From Streptomyces sp. NRRL WC-3605 (GTDB lineage Bacteria; Actinomycetota; Actinomycetes; Streptomycetales; Streptomycetaceae): a stretch of 64,000 nucleotides of DNA. The stretch spans positions 41,629 through 105,628 of the forward strand of contig NZ_LLZN01000073.1 in NCBI RefSeq assembly GCF_001509795.1, in the 5' to 3' direction. A model generated the notes under the pieces. The model saw only the letters and a list, made by a program, of their open reading frames with translations, was not told the origin of the DNA and made no database searches. Made by a program: the position numbers and the translations under genes. Shown one piece after another: positions 18,834-27,140 of this stretch; the stretch's first letter is position 1; every line of letters begins with the position of its first letter.

Positions 18834-20009
18834 TCAGCATGGACGTCGCCCGGTGCGGGTCGTCATCATCGCCTGGCGTGTCAACTTCCAGCCGTCGCCG
18901 TGTCGTTCGACCCAGCCGAGTGAGCGGAGTTCGTACAGTCTCGCGACGGCGTCGTCCTCCGTGGTCTGCGCGCCGCGCGCGATCTCGTCCGCCCGGGCGG
19001 CGCGCGGGCCGGGCAGGGCGGACAGGACCGCCCGTGCTCTCGGTTCGAGCAGGTCGCGCGGCAGGACGGGTCCGCGTCGCTCGGGGGCCAGCTCCCCCAT
19101 GTCCCCGACGAGTTCGATGATCTCCGCGGCGTCGGTGACCAGCACCGCGTCCTGCCGCAGCAGGTCGTGCACCCCGGCGGAGAGGCCGCTGGTGGCGGGG
19201 CCGGGGACGCCCATGGTGTGCCGGCCGAGCCGCCGGGCGGCCCGAGCGGTGGACAGGGAGCCGCTGCGGTGGGCGGCCTCCACGACGACCGTGCCCCGGG
19301 TGAGCGCGGCGATCACGCGGTTGCGGACGATGAATCTGCTGGGGGTGGGGTGCTCCCCCGGTGGCAGCTCCCCGACGACCAGGCCCTGCTCCGCGATCCG
19401 GTCGATCAGCTGGGCGTGCCCGCGCGGGTAGGGCCGGTCGGCGCCGCAGGCGAGGACGGCGACGGTGGCTCCGCCGGCGCCGAGGGCGCCCCGGTGGGCG
19501 GCGCCGTCGACCCCGTAGGCGCCGCCGGAGACGACCACCCAGCCCTCCTCGGCGAGCGCTGCGGCGAGGGTGGCGGCCATGTGCGCGCCGTACTCCGTGC
19601 AGGCCCGCGCTCCGACCAGCGCGACGGAACGCAGCGCCCACATGCGCAGGTCGGCCGGTCCGCGCACCCAGAGTCCGAGGGGCCGCGCGTCGCCGAGGTC
19701 GTCGAGCTGGCCGGGCCATTCGGTGTCCCCCGGGCACACGAACCGCATTCCGGCGTCCTGGGCCACGGCCAGGTCCCGGGCGGGGTCCGCGCGCTTCGCC
19801 CGGGCACGCAGCCCTTCCCAGCGCCGGGGGCCGATGCCCGGCAGGGGAGGCTCGGAGTCCCGCCGCAGCCGCTGTACGACCGCGCCGGCGCCGTGCTCGC
19901 GCACCCAGCGACCGGCGGTCTCGTCGCCGGGTTCGACGACGCGGCTGAGGAAGACCCGGTCGAGCAGGGCGTCCGGGGGGACCTTCCGCGATGGCCCGGC
20001 GCCGCTCAT
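18834..20009 (-). CDS. dprA: DNA-processing protein DprA
   Basis: 391 aa. DprA/Smf proteins bind incoming single-stranded DNA and load RecA. After an N-terminal helical region (about 1-90), the Rossmann domain carries VALVGARACTEYG, SGGAYGVDGAAHRGAL, FIVRNRVIAALT and VVVEAAHRSGSLSTARAA. The C-terminal region is a winged-helix DML1-like domain (ARADEIARGAQTTEDDAVARL). The start at 20009 overlaps the comM stop by 4 nt (ATGA). Streptomyces is not known for natural transformation, so a recombination role is more likely. Confidence 0.92.
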   Translation of the reverse strand: MSGAGPSRKVPPDALLDRVFLSRVVEPGDETAGRWVREHGAGAVVQRLRRDSEPPLPGIGPRRWEGLRARAKRADPARDLAVAQDAGMRFVCPGDTEWPGQLDDLGDARPLGLWVRGPADLRMWALRSVALVGARACTEYGAHMAATLAAALAEEGWVVVSGGAYGVDGAAHRGALGAGGATVAVLACGADRPYPRGHAQLIDRIAEQGLVVGELPPGEHPTPSRFIVRNRVIAALTRGTVVVEAAHRSGSLSTARAARRLGRHTMGVPGPATSGLSAGVHDLLRQDAVLVTDAAEIIELVGDMGELAPERRGPVLPRDLLEPRARAVLSALPGPRAARADEIARGAQTTEDDAVARLYELRSLGWVERHGDGWKLTRQAMMTTRTGRRPC

Positions 20010-21631
20010 GCCGGGGCCCCGATCGCCATGGGGACGCCGCGGGGGACGCCGGTGCGCAGTTGCAGGGCGAGGGCGACGTCCGTGGCGTCGGGCCGGTCGT
20101 GGCCGGCGAGGTCGGCGACGGTCCACGCGACGCGCAGGACACGGTCGAGTCCGCGGGCCGTGAGCACACCCCGCTCCAGGTTCCGCTCGGCCTCGTCCAT
20201 GGCGCCGCTCACGGGGTGCCAGCGGCTGCGCAGCTCGCGTCCGGGGACGTCGCTGTTGGTCCGCCACGGGGTGCCGGTGAGCCGTGCGGCGGCCCGCTCA
20301 CGGGCGGCGCGCACCCGGTCGGCGACGGTCGCCGTCGGCTCTCCACGGGCGTCGCGCTCGGCGAGCTGGGCCCGGGTGACGCGGTCCACCTCGACCCGCA
20401 GGTCGACGCGGTCGAGGAGCGGCCCCGACAGCCGGGCCTGGTAGCGGCGGACGGCGGAGGACGGGCACTCGCACAGGTCGTCGGTCCGGGAGAAGCGCCC
20501 GCAGGGGCACGGGTTGGCCGCGAGGACCATGAGGAACTTCGCCGGGAAGCGGACGACGCCCGCGCTGCGGGCGATCACGACATGGCCTGCCTCCAGGGGC
20601 TGGCGCAGGGCGTCGAGCGCCCGGCCGCTGAACTCCGGGGTCTCGTCCAGAAAGAGCACGCCTCGGTGGGCGAGCGACACCGCGCCCGGGCGTGCGAAGC
20701 CGGGTCCGCCGCCGACCAGGGCCTGCATGGTCGCGGAGTGGTGCGGGGCGCAGTAGGGGGCCGCGTCGATCAAGGGCTTGCCCGGCGGCAGGAGCCCCGC
20801 GACCGAGTGCACGGCGGTGACCTCCAGGGACTCCTGTCTGCCGAGCGGCGGGAGGATGGCGGGCAGCCGCTCCGCGAGCATCGTCTTGCCGGCGCCGGGC
20901 GGCCCCTCCAGGAAGAGGTGGTGCCCGCCGGCGGCGGCGACCTCCACGGCGGTGCGTGCCGAGGTCTGCCCGACGACGTCGGCGAGGTCGTGGCCGTGGT
21001 CGCAGGCCACGGCGCCCAGGTTCCGCATGCCGGTGGCCGCGCCGGTCCCCGGCATCCGCAGTCCGGCGAGCAGCGGGTCGGGGCGGCCGTGGTCATCGGG
21101 TTCCTCGTCGGGGACGGGTTCGTCGGCGAGGACGGCGATCAGCTGGCGCAGGCTGCGCACGCCGAGCACGGAGACGCCCGGCACCAGGGACGCCTCGGCG
21201 GCCGCGCACTCCGGGACGACGACCTGTTCGTACCCGGCGTCGGCGGCGGCCAGCACGGCGGGGAGGATGCCCCGGACGGGGCGCACACGGCCGTCGAGCC
21301 CGAGTTCGCCGATCATCACGATGTCGGCGAGGACCCGTGGGTCGATGCGCTCGGCGGCGCCGAGGACGGCGCAGGCGACGGCCAGGTCGAAGCCGCTGCC
21401 GGCCTTCGGAACGGAGGCCGGGCTGAGCCCGACGGTGAGCTTCTTCTGCGGCCACTCGCCGCCGGAGTTGACGACGGCCGCCCGGACGCGGTCGCGGCTC
21501 TCGGTCAGGCTCTTGTCGGGCAGGCCCACGAGGGTGAAGGCGGCGACGCCCGGTTCGAGGTCCGCCTGGACCTCGACGACGACTCCCTCGACGCCCACGA
21601 GCGCCACCGAGCAGGTGCGTGCGAACCCCAT
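20006..21631 (-). CDS. comM: YifB/ComM family Mg-chelatase-like AAA+ ATPase
   Basis: 541 aa. N-terminal ChlI-like/Lon-protease-like domain (about 1-170), then an AAA+ domain with Walker A EGPPGAGKTML (about 220), Walker B GVLFLDETPEFS and sensor regions. A zinc-type cysteine cluster CPCGRFSRTDDLCEC follows, and a C-terminal Mg-chelatase subdomain (RILRV-like LDRVLRVAWTVADL). ComM is a branch-migration helicase acting with RecA in other bacteria. It lies 1 nt after yraN and overlaps dprA, forming the usual yraN-comM-dprA operon. Confidence 0.92.
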   Translation of the reverse strand: MGFARTCSVALVGVEGVVVEVQADLEPGVAAFTLVGLPDKSLTESRDRVRAAVVNSGGEWPQKKLTVGLSPASVPKAGSGFDLAVACAVLGAAERIDPRVLADIVMIGELGLDGRVRPVRGILPAVLAAADAGYEQVVVPECAAAEASLVPGVSVLGVRSLRQLIAVLADEPVPDEEPDDHGRPDPLLAGLRMPGTGAATGMRNLGAVACDHGHDLADVVGQTSARTAVEVAAAGGHHLFLEGPPGAGKTMLAERLPAILPPLGRQESLEVTAVHSVAGLLPPGKPLIDAAPYCAPHHSATMQALVGGGPGFARPGAVSLAHRGVLFLDETPEFSGRALDALRQPLEAGHVVIARSAGVVRFPAKFLMVLAANPCPCGRFSRTDDLCECPSSAVRRYQARLSGPLLDRVDLRVEVDRVTRAQLAERDARGEPTATVADRVRAARERAAARLTGTPWRTNSDVPGRELRSRWHPVSGAMDEAERNLERGVLTARGLDRVLRVAWTVADLAGHDRPDATDVALALQLRTGVPRGVPMAIGAPA

Positions 21632-21632
21632 G

Positions 21633-21995
21633 TCAGGCCACCCCTCGCGCGTGCTCGACCACGGGGGCGCCCCGGTCGGGCAGGACGATGCCGACGAGGT
21701 CGATGCGGACGCCTCCGGGCGGTGCTCCGCCGTGCGCGTGGATCCAGCGTTCCGCGAGGCCGCGCAGGCGCCGTGCCTTCTCGGGTCCCACGGCTGCCAT
21801 CGGATGTTCGAAGCCGCCGGCCCGGCGGGTCTTCACCTCGCAGACGACGAGGACGTCGCCGTCGCGGGCGACGATGTCGATCTCTCCGGTCCTGCCACAG
21901 CGCCAGTTGCGCCCGAGAACCGTCATCCCGGCCTGGGTCAGCCGCCTCGCGGCCAGATCCTCGCCGTACCTGCCGAGTGCCCTGCGTGCGTTCAT
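21633..21995 (-). CDS. YraN family endonuclease-like protein
   Basis: 120 aa, UPF0102 family. The restriction-endonuclease-like core motif is visible: [16 protein letters not shown], then the catalytic pattern [21 protein letters not shown] (E-D-ExK). Members are assumed to process Holliday-junction or recombination intermediates, but the function is not established. First gene of the yraN-comM-dprA operon, ATG 21995. Confidence 0.88.
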   Translation of the reverse strand: MNARRALGRYGEDLAARRLTQAGMTVLGRNWRCGRTGEIDIVARDGDVLVVCEVKTRRAGGFEHPMAAVGPEKARRLRGLAERWIHAHGGAPPGGVRIDLVGIVLPDRGAPVVEHARGVA

Positions 21996-22102
21996 GTCGG
22001 CACCACCTCCGGCGCCAACGATGAGCCCGCCTCACGACGTTGTTGGATCTTGGTGGACGACTACGGTGCTGTGGACAACTCCGTCACCCGGGCGGGTGAA
22101 CC

Positions 22103-22411
22103 TCACCCACTGGGCAGTTCGAGGTCGCTCTTGTTCAGCTCCTCGATGTTCACGTCCTTGAACGTGAGGACGCGCACCTGCTTCACGAACCGGGCCGGCC
22201 GGTACATGTCCCAGACCCAGGCGTCCGCCATGGACACTTCGAAGAACACCTCACCCTGGACCGAGTGCACCTGCATCTCGTAGTCGTTGGTCAGGTAGAA
22301 GCGCCGCTCGGTCTCGATCACGTACTTGAACAGACCGACGACATCGCGGTACTCCCGATAGAGCTTCAGCTCCATCTCGGTCTCGTACTTCTCGAGGTCC
22401 TCGGCGCTCAT
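22103..22411 (-). CDS. DUF2469 family protein
   Basis: 102-aa acidic protein starting MSAEDLEKYETEMELKLYRE. This family is nearly invariant across actinobacteria and has no assigned function. It reads as an alpha helix followed by beta strands (RRFYLTNDYEMQ, GEVFFEVSMADAWVWDMYRP). No signal peptide or membrane segment. ATG 22411 has gaagggga upstream. Always found near yraN and the rnhB/signal-peptidase region; its own transcript is likely. Confidence 0.88.
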   Translation of the reverse strand: MSAEDLEKYETEMELKLYREYRDVVGLFKYVIETERRFYLTNDYEMQVHSVQGEVFFEVSMADAWVWDMYRPARFVKQVRVLTFKDVNIEELNKSDLELPSG

Positions 22412-22467
22412 GGCATGTTCCCCTTCAGCCGTGCGATCCCCCCATTGTGCGCCAGTCCCGTCGGCCC

Positions 22468-23004
22468 CTAGACGATTTCGGTGTCGAGGGTCACGGGCCC
22501 GGCCGGGGGACCTTCGTCGAGCAGCCTCCGCAGCAGCTCGGCGAGTCTGGTCGGATACACCGTCTCATGTGCCCGGGCGAGTTCCCGACACGTCCACCAG
22601 CGTGCTCCGGCTACGCTGCGCCGCTCCAGCTCGGTGAGGGCCAGGGCCCTGACCGCCGTCTGGCTCGTACGGGCCAGGAAGTACCACTCGTCCTGGTCCC
22701 AGCGGCGGCCCGCGAACGGGAACGAGCACCGGCGGCGCCACAGCACGGGGCCGAGATCGACCTCCGTGATGCCGGTCTCCTCGGCGAGTTCCCGCAGAGC
22801 GGCCTCCTCGCGCGTCTCGTCGCCCTCGACTCCCCCGCCGGGCGTGAACCACCAGTCGTCGGCGGGGTCCTCCGGCTCGTGGCCGTGCAGCAGCAGGATG
22901 CGGTCCTCGGGGTCGAGCAGCACGACGCGGGCGACCCTGCGCACCCCGCTCTCGCGCGGGCCAGCCACCCCGTCCCCGTGCGGGCCGTCGGTCTCAGCCG
23001 GCAC
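22468..23004 (-). CDS. NUDIX hydrolase (MutT-like) of the sipZ operon
   Basis: 178 aa. The NUDIX box runs GGGVEGDETREEAALRELAEETG (written here as start GGGVEGDETREEAALREL then AEETG), matching Gx5Ex7REUxEExGU. These enzymes hydrolyse a nucleoside diphosphate linked to another group; the substrate is unknown. GTG 23004 overlaps the sipZ stop by 11 nt, so the pair is translationally coupled, matching the sipZ-mutT arrangement described in S. lividans. Confidence 0.88.
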   Translation of the reverse strand: MPAETDGPHGDGVAGPRESGVRRVARVVLLDPEDRILLLHGHEPEDPADDWWFTPGGGVEGDETREEAALRELAEETGITEVDLGPVLWRRRCSFPFAGRRWDQDEWYFLARTSQTAVRALALTELERRSVAGARWWTCRELARAHETVYPTRLAELLRRLLDEGPPAGPVTLDTEIV

Positions 23005-23764
23005 GCGCGGGCTCCGGCTTGCGGGAGCGGCCCCCGAGGAGCTTGGCGATCGGGCCGTACGCCCCGCCGCCCAGGACGAGCACGGCCCCGGCGAGGATCA
23101 TGAGGCCCTGCGTACGCAGCGGCCCCTGCGGCGACAGCGCGCCGAGCTTCTCGAAGCCGGTCGCCTGCTCCAGCATGCCGTCCATGGGCCATACGACGGC
23201 CTCCACACGGGCCGAGACGGCGCTGCGCGCGACCGTGCCGCGCGCGGCGTCCGTGAGGTGGGCGGTGGAGTCGAGAGAGCCGCTGCGCTCGTCGCCGAGG
23301 AGGAAGATCCGGCCCTCGGGGACCTTCACGGACGGAAAGCCCTGGAGCTCGGCGAGGCCGTCGTCGGCCAGGTAGGGCTCCTCGATCTGCTTGCCGTTCA
23401 CGGTCAGCCTGCCGTCGGTGCAGCAGGCGACGGTGTCGCCGCCGACCGCGACGACCCGCTTGACGACGGGGGCGTTGCTCACCCAGGTCTTGTCGGTGAA
23501 GACGACGACGTCACCGCGGTGGACGTCGCCGCCGTCGACGCGCTGGGCGAGCACCCGGGCGCCGGCGTTGATCGTGGGCGCCATCGAGCTGGTGGGGACG
23601 GTGTACGGCCGGTACACGACCGCTCCCCAGGCGAAGCCGCCCAGGAACAGCAGCAGACCCAGCGCCACGGCCAGCCCGGACAGCACCTGTCCGGTCCGGC
23701 TGCCCGCCGGGTTCTTGCTCGCGCCGGCCCGCGGCGCCGTACGTGTCGTGCTCTCGCCACCCAT
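22994..23764 (-). CDS. sipZ: type I signal peptidase SipZ
   Basis: 256 aa. Membrane-bound serine/lysine endopeptidase that removes signal peptides from secreted proteins. N-terminal membrane anchor (about 25-48), catalytic Ser in TVPTSSMAPTI and catalytic Lys in APVVKRVVAVGGD, then the LLGDERSGSLDS box E motif and a second hydrophobic segment near the C-terminus (MILAGAVLVLGGG). Preceded by 177 nt of non-coding DNA. A tagggt (23773-23778) 8 nt before the ATG could be a -10 giving a leaderless transcript. Co-transcribed with the NUDIX gene. Confidence 0.9.
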   Translation of the reverse strand: MGGESTTRTAPRAGASKNPAGSRTGQVLSGLAVALGLLLFLGGFAWGAVVYRPYTVPTSSMAPTINAGARVLAQRVDGGDVHRGDVVVFTDKTWVSNAPVVKRVVAVGGDTVACCTDGRLTVNGKQIEEPYLADDGLAELQGFPSVKVPEGRIFLLGDERSGSLDSTAHLTDAARGTVARSAVSARVEAVVWPMDGMLEQATGFEKLGALSPQGPLRTQGLMILAGAVLVLGGGAYGPIAKLLGGRSRKPEPARAG

Positions 23765-23940
23765 GGACCCGCACCCTACCCGGCGGTACCGACGCCGGGC
23801 AGCCCCTCAGGAGCCCGCGGACCGGCGGCTCGGCAAAGCTTTCCCCAGCTGCGGGTGCGAAACGGAACGACTGCCGCCGTACTCCGCGGCGGGCCCGGCG
23901 CGGCTGCCCGGGCCGGTCCCGTCCGCGGTGTCCCGGCGGC

Positions 23941-24906
23941 TCAGCGCGTGCGCTCGGCCTTGACGCGCTGACGGCGCCACAGCACCAGCGGCACCGCGCC
24001 GGCCAGCGCGAGGCTCGGCGGCGCGACCGTCAGGGCCGCGGACCGCGTGCTGAGGTCCTGGTCGAAGGTGTCCGGAACCGGCAGGGTGCTCCAGCGGCCG
24101 ACCGGCCACGCGATCACGACAGCACGGCCGACGGCCTTGTCGACGGGGACCATGCCGTGGTTCTTGTCGGACTGGTTGTAGCGCGAGTCCCGCGAGTTCT
24201 GCCGGTGGTCGCCCATCACCCAGATGAAGCCCTCGGGGACCTTCACCTTGAACTGGCCGCCCTGGTCGTCCTGGCTGCACGGGGTGTTGCCCGGGTAGAC
24301 GTAGGGCTCGTTCAGCGCCTTGCCGTTGACCGTCAGCGGGCCGGTGCCCTTGCACTCGACGGTGTCGCCTCCGACGCCGATCACGCGCTTGATCAGGTCC
24401 TTCTCCTCGGAGGACGGCATCAGGCCGATCCAGCTGAGGAAGGTCTGCAGGGCGTTCGGGTCGGGGGTGGGCTCCCCCGCGAGCCACTGGTCGGGGTCGT
24501 GGAAGACGACGACCTCGCCGCGCTCCGGCTCGGAGCCGAACCACGGGGTGAGCTTGTCGACGAGGACGCGGTCACCCTGCTGGAGGGTGTTCTGCATCGA
24601 GTCGGAGGGGATCGAGAACGCCTGCACCAGGAACGTCTTGATCAGCAGCGCGAGGACGAGCGCGATCCCGATCAGGATCGGCAGCTCCTTCCAGAAGGAG
24701 CGCTGCTTCTTCTCGGGGGCGGCCCCGCCCGACCCCTGGCCGCCGGTCGGGGGCTGCCCGCCCGACCGTCCTCCGTCATCGCCGGATCCGGGCTCGTTCC
24801 CGGAGGTCACGGCGCCGTCCGCGGCCGGGTCGGCCGCGCCCACGGGGTGTCCGCGGTGCTCCTCGCCGTCGTGCCCGGACCGTGCGCCAACCGCCACATC
24901 CCCCAC
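23941..24906 (-). CDS. sipY: type I signal peptidase SipY
   Basis: 321 aa. Hydrophilic N-terminal extension (about 1-68), membrane anchor (ELPILIGIALVLALLIKTFL), catalytic Ser in FSIPSDSMQNTL and Lys in DLIKRVIGVGGD. The box E motif is VMGDHRQNSRDSR, and a C-terminal hydrophobic segment (LALAGAVPLVLW) with a basic tail follows. GTG 24906 is well supported: aaggag at 24912-24917 lies 5 nt upstream. It is the third gene of the sipW-sipX-sipY series. SipY is the main signal peptidase in S. lividans (from memory). Confidence 0.9.
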   Translation of the reverse strand: MGDVAVGARSGHDGEEHRGHPVGAADPAADGAVTSGNEPGSGDDGGRSGGQPPTGGQGSGGAAPEKKQRSFWKELPILIGIALVLALLIKTFLVQAFSIPSDSMQNTLQQGDRVLVDKLTPWFGSEPERGEVVVFHDPDQWLAGEPTPDPNALQTFLSWIGLMPSSEEKDLIKRVIGVGGDTVECKGTGPLTVNGKALNEPYVYPGNTPCSQDDQGGQFKVKVPEGFIWVMGDHRQNSRDSRYNQSDKNHGMVPVDKAVGRAVVIAWPVGRWSTLPVPDTFDQDLSTRSAALTVAPPSLALAGAVPLVLWRRQRVKAERTR

Positions 24907-25885
24907 GCCAACTCCTTACTCTGTGCCGCTGCCTGCCCCATGCGCGGCGCAGGCCCACCACTCCCATAACGAGCGGGAGTTCCGCAGGGCTCGGGAGCTG
25001 GAGCGTTCCGTTCGATTCGTCCGGGGCAACCCTATGCGACAGCGGGACGGACGCGGTCGACCCGGGCACCGAGTCGGCCACGGAGGAGTAGGTGTTCGGC
25101 TCGTCGAGGCTGGTCCAGTGGCCGAGGGGCCAGGCGATCCACTTGGCGCGTCCGACGACCTCGTCCTCGGAGACCGTGCCGCCGTACTCCTGGTCCTGGT
25201 GGGCGCGGGAGTCGGCGGAATTCGCCCGGTGGTCGCCCATCACCCACAGCCGGCCCTGGGGGACGGTGATGTCGAACTGCGCCTTGGAGGGGGCGTTGCC
25301 CGGGTACAGGTAGTCCTCGTTCAGCGGGACGCCGTTGACGGTGACCCGGCCCTGCGCGTCGCAGCACTTGACGCGGTCGCCGCCGACGCCGACGACGCGT
25401 TTGATCAGGTCCTTCTCGTCGTCGGACGGCAGCAGGCCGATGAAGGTCAGGGCCTCCTTGACCTGCTTGACGACGACGGGATCCTCCTTCTTCACGGTCG
25501 TCTGCTCGTCCTTGAGCCAGCCGCCCGGGTCCTTGAAGACCACGACGTCGCCGCGCTCGGGCTTGTTGCCGAACCAGGGGGTCAGCTTGTCGACGAGGAC
25601 GCGGTCGCCGATCTGGATCGTCTGCTCCATGGAGCCGGACGGGATCACGAAGGCCTGGACGAGGAAGGTCTTCAGGACGAGTGCTATCAGGACGGCGACG
25701 CCGACGAGGAGGGGTATCTCCTTGATCGCGGAGCGCCTTCGGCGCCGTTTGACCTTGCGCTGGAGCTTGCGTCGCTCGGCGCGGCTGCGGCCGCCCGTGG
25801 GGCCGGAGGCGCGCCGGGAGCCGGTGGGGAGCAGATTGTCGGCGGCGCTGCTGGGGAGGCCGCGAGGCCTGCCGCGGTTACCCAT
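24776..25885 (-). CDS. sipX: type I signal peptidase SipX (3' end probably frameshifted)
   Basis: 369 aa as read. Basic N-terminus (Arg/Lys-rich to residue 52), membrane anchor EIPLLVGVAVLIALVLKTFL, catalytic Ser in FVIPSGSMEQTI and Lys in DLIKRVVGVGGD, and box E VMGDHRANSADSR. A C-terminal hydrophobic stretch ELPLVMGVVGL ends near residue 315. After that the frame runs on through about 50 Arg/Gly-rich residues and overlaps sipY by 131 bp. A TAA in another frame at 24916-24918, fused to the sipY ribosome-binding site, is the expected stop. Translation is coupled to sipW by an 8-nt overlap. Confidence 0.85.
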   Translation of the reverse strand: MGNRGRPRGLPSSAADNLLPTGSRRASGPTGGRSRAERRKLQRKVKRRRRRSAIKEIPLLVGVAVLIALVLKTFLVQAFVIPSGSMEQTIQIGDRVLVDKLTPWFGNKPERGDVVVFKDPGGWLKDEQTTVKKEDPVVVKQVKEALTFIGLLPSDDEKDLIKRVVGVGGDRVKCCDAQGRVTVNGVPLNEDYLYPGNAPSKAQFDITVPQGRLWVMGDHRANSADSRAHQDQEYGGTVSEDEVVGRAKWIAWPLGHWTSLDEPNTYSSVADSVPGSTASVPLSHRVAPDESNGTLQLPSPAELPLVMGVVGLRRAWGRQRHRVRSWRGGCGGWRTVRARRRGAPRTPRGRGRPGRGRRRDLRERARIRR

Positions 25886-26594
25886 GGGCGCCGTCCGGGG
25901 CGGGCACGCGCGCGTAGGCGTCCGGACGGTGCAGTCGGGTCCAGTGGTCCGCGGGCCAGACGACGGCCTCGGCGCGGCCGATGACGTCGTCGACCGGGAT
26001 CATGCCGCCGCCGGGTGAGCCCAGGTGGTCGCGGGAGTCGCTGGAGGCGCCGCGGTGGTCGCCGAGGACGAAGAGCCTGCCGTCGGGGACGACGACGTCG
26101 AACCGCACGGCGGACGGGCGGTCGCCGGGGTGCACGAAGGCCGACTCGTCGACCGGGCGGCCGTTCACCTGGATCCTCCCCTCCTTGTCACAGCAGACCA
26201 CGTGGTCTCCCCCCACACCCACAACGCGTTTGATGTAGTCCGCGTCCCCGAAATACCCGGTTCCGTCGAACACGACGACATCGCCGCGCCGCGGCCCGGC
26301 ATCGAAACGGTACGCCAACTTATTTACGAGTACGCGGTCGCCGATCCTCAACGCGGGCTCCATCGATCCGCTCGGAATCTCGAACGGCCGCGCGACGAAC
26401 AGGTTGAGCAGCAGGACTCCGACCAGGACCAGCAGCAGGGCGAGGCTGTACCGGCCACCAGGCAGCCACGCTGTGATCCGGCCCGTCAACGCGAAACGCG
26501 ACCGTCCCTCCCGGCTCTCCGGATCCGGTGCGTACCCGGTGCCGGAAGGGCGGGAGGAGCGGTCGCGCTCCGTGTGCTGTGCTTCGGTGTCCAT
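25878..26594 (-). CDS. sipW: type I signal peptidase SipW
   Basis: 238 aa. One N-terminal anchor (SLALLLVLVGVLLLNLFVA, about 50-68), catalytic Ser in FEIPSGSMEPAL, Lys in DYIKRVVGVGGD and box E VLGDHRGASSDSRDH. It lacks a C-terminal membrane segment, unlike SipX, SipY and SipZ, which matches the S. lividans protein. First gene of the sip series, separated from rplS by 60 nt including a short hairpin. Signal peptide removal on the outer face of the membrane. Confidence 0.9.
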   Translation of the reverse strand: MDTEAQHTERDRSSRPSGTGYAPDPESREGRSRFALTGRITAWLPGGRYSLALLLVLVGVLLLNLFVARPFEIPSGSMEPALRIGDRVLVNKLAYRFDAGPRRGDVVVFDGTGYFGDADYIKRVVGVGGDHVVCCDKEGRIQVNGRPVDESAFVHPGDRPSAVRFDVVVPDGRLFVLGDHRGASSDSRDHLGSPGGGMIPVDDVIGRAEAVVWPADHWTRLHRPDAYARVPAPDGAHG

Positions 26595-26631
26595 CGAGGC
26601 CAGATGCTATCCGGCCCCGCCGCGGACCCCT

Positions 26632-26647
26632 CGGGGGCGAGCCCCCG
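26632..26647 (-). terminator. short GC hairpin after rplS
   Basis: cggggg and cccccg arms with a 4-nt loop lie 8 nt past the rplS stop codon. A weak terminator, possibly allowing read-through into sipW. Confidence 0.4.
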
Positions 26648-26654
26648 GAAGCGC

Positions 26655-27005
26655 TCAGTTCTCGCGCTTCTCCTTGATCTTCGCGGCCTTGCCGCGCAGC
26701 TCGCGCAGGTAGTACAGCTTGGCGCGACGCACGTCACCGCGGGTGACGAGCTCGATCTTCTCCACGATCGGGGTGTGCACCGGGAAGGTGCGCTCGACGC
26801 CGACGGAGAAGGAGACCTTGCGGACCGTGAAGGTCTCGCGCACGCCGGCACCCTGGCGGCGGATCACCACGCCCTTGAACTGCTGCACACGGGAGCGGTT
26901 GCCCTCGATGACGCGCACGTGGACGTTGACGGTGTCGCCGGGGCGGAAGGCCGGGACGTCGCTGCGCAGCGACGCGGAGTCGACGGAGTCGAGCAGGTGA
27001 GACAT
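26655..27005 (-). CDS. rplS: 50S ribosomal protein L19
   Basis: 116 aa, standard length. Contacts the 30S subunit at the intersubunit bridge. Family sequence throughout: [55 protein letters not shown] and [23 protein letters not shown] 27005 is used although its ribosome-binding site is weak. Separated from trmD by 135 nt, so it probably has its own promoter or processed leader at the end of the rpsP cluster. Confidence 0.95.
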   Translation of the reverse strand: MSHLLDSVDSASLRSDVPAFRPGDTVNVHVRVIEGNRSRVQQFKGVVIRRQGAGVRETFTVRKVSFSVGVERTFPVHTPIVEKIELVTRGDVRRAKLYYLRELRGKAAKIKEKREN

Positions 27006-27140
27006 TTCGTCTGCTTTCTTCGCTGATGCCACAGGTCATCAACGGAACTAGGTGTTCGAGATGAGAGTGCTGTGCCCGCCGGGGCGGACGTCGTGTCCCC
27101 CTGTGGCAGGGGCGCACGCCGGACGGCGCACAACAGCGGC

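Noticed and set aside
27006..27140. A leader riboswitch or ribosomal autoregulatory motif ahead of rplS
   Set aside because: No recognisable conserved structure by eye; the segment is GC-rich with only weak hairpins.
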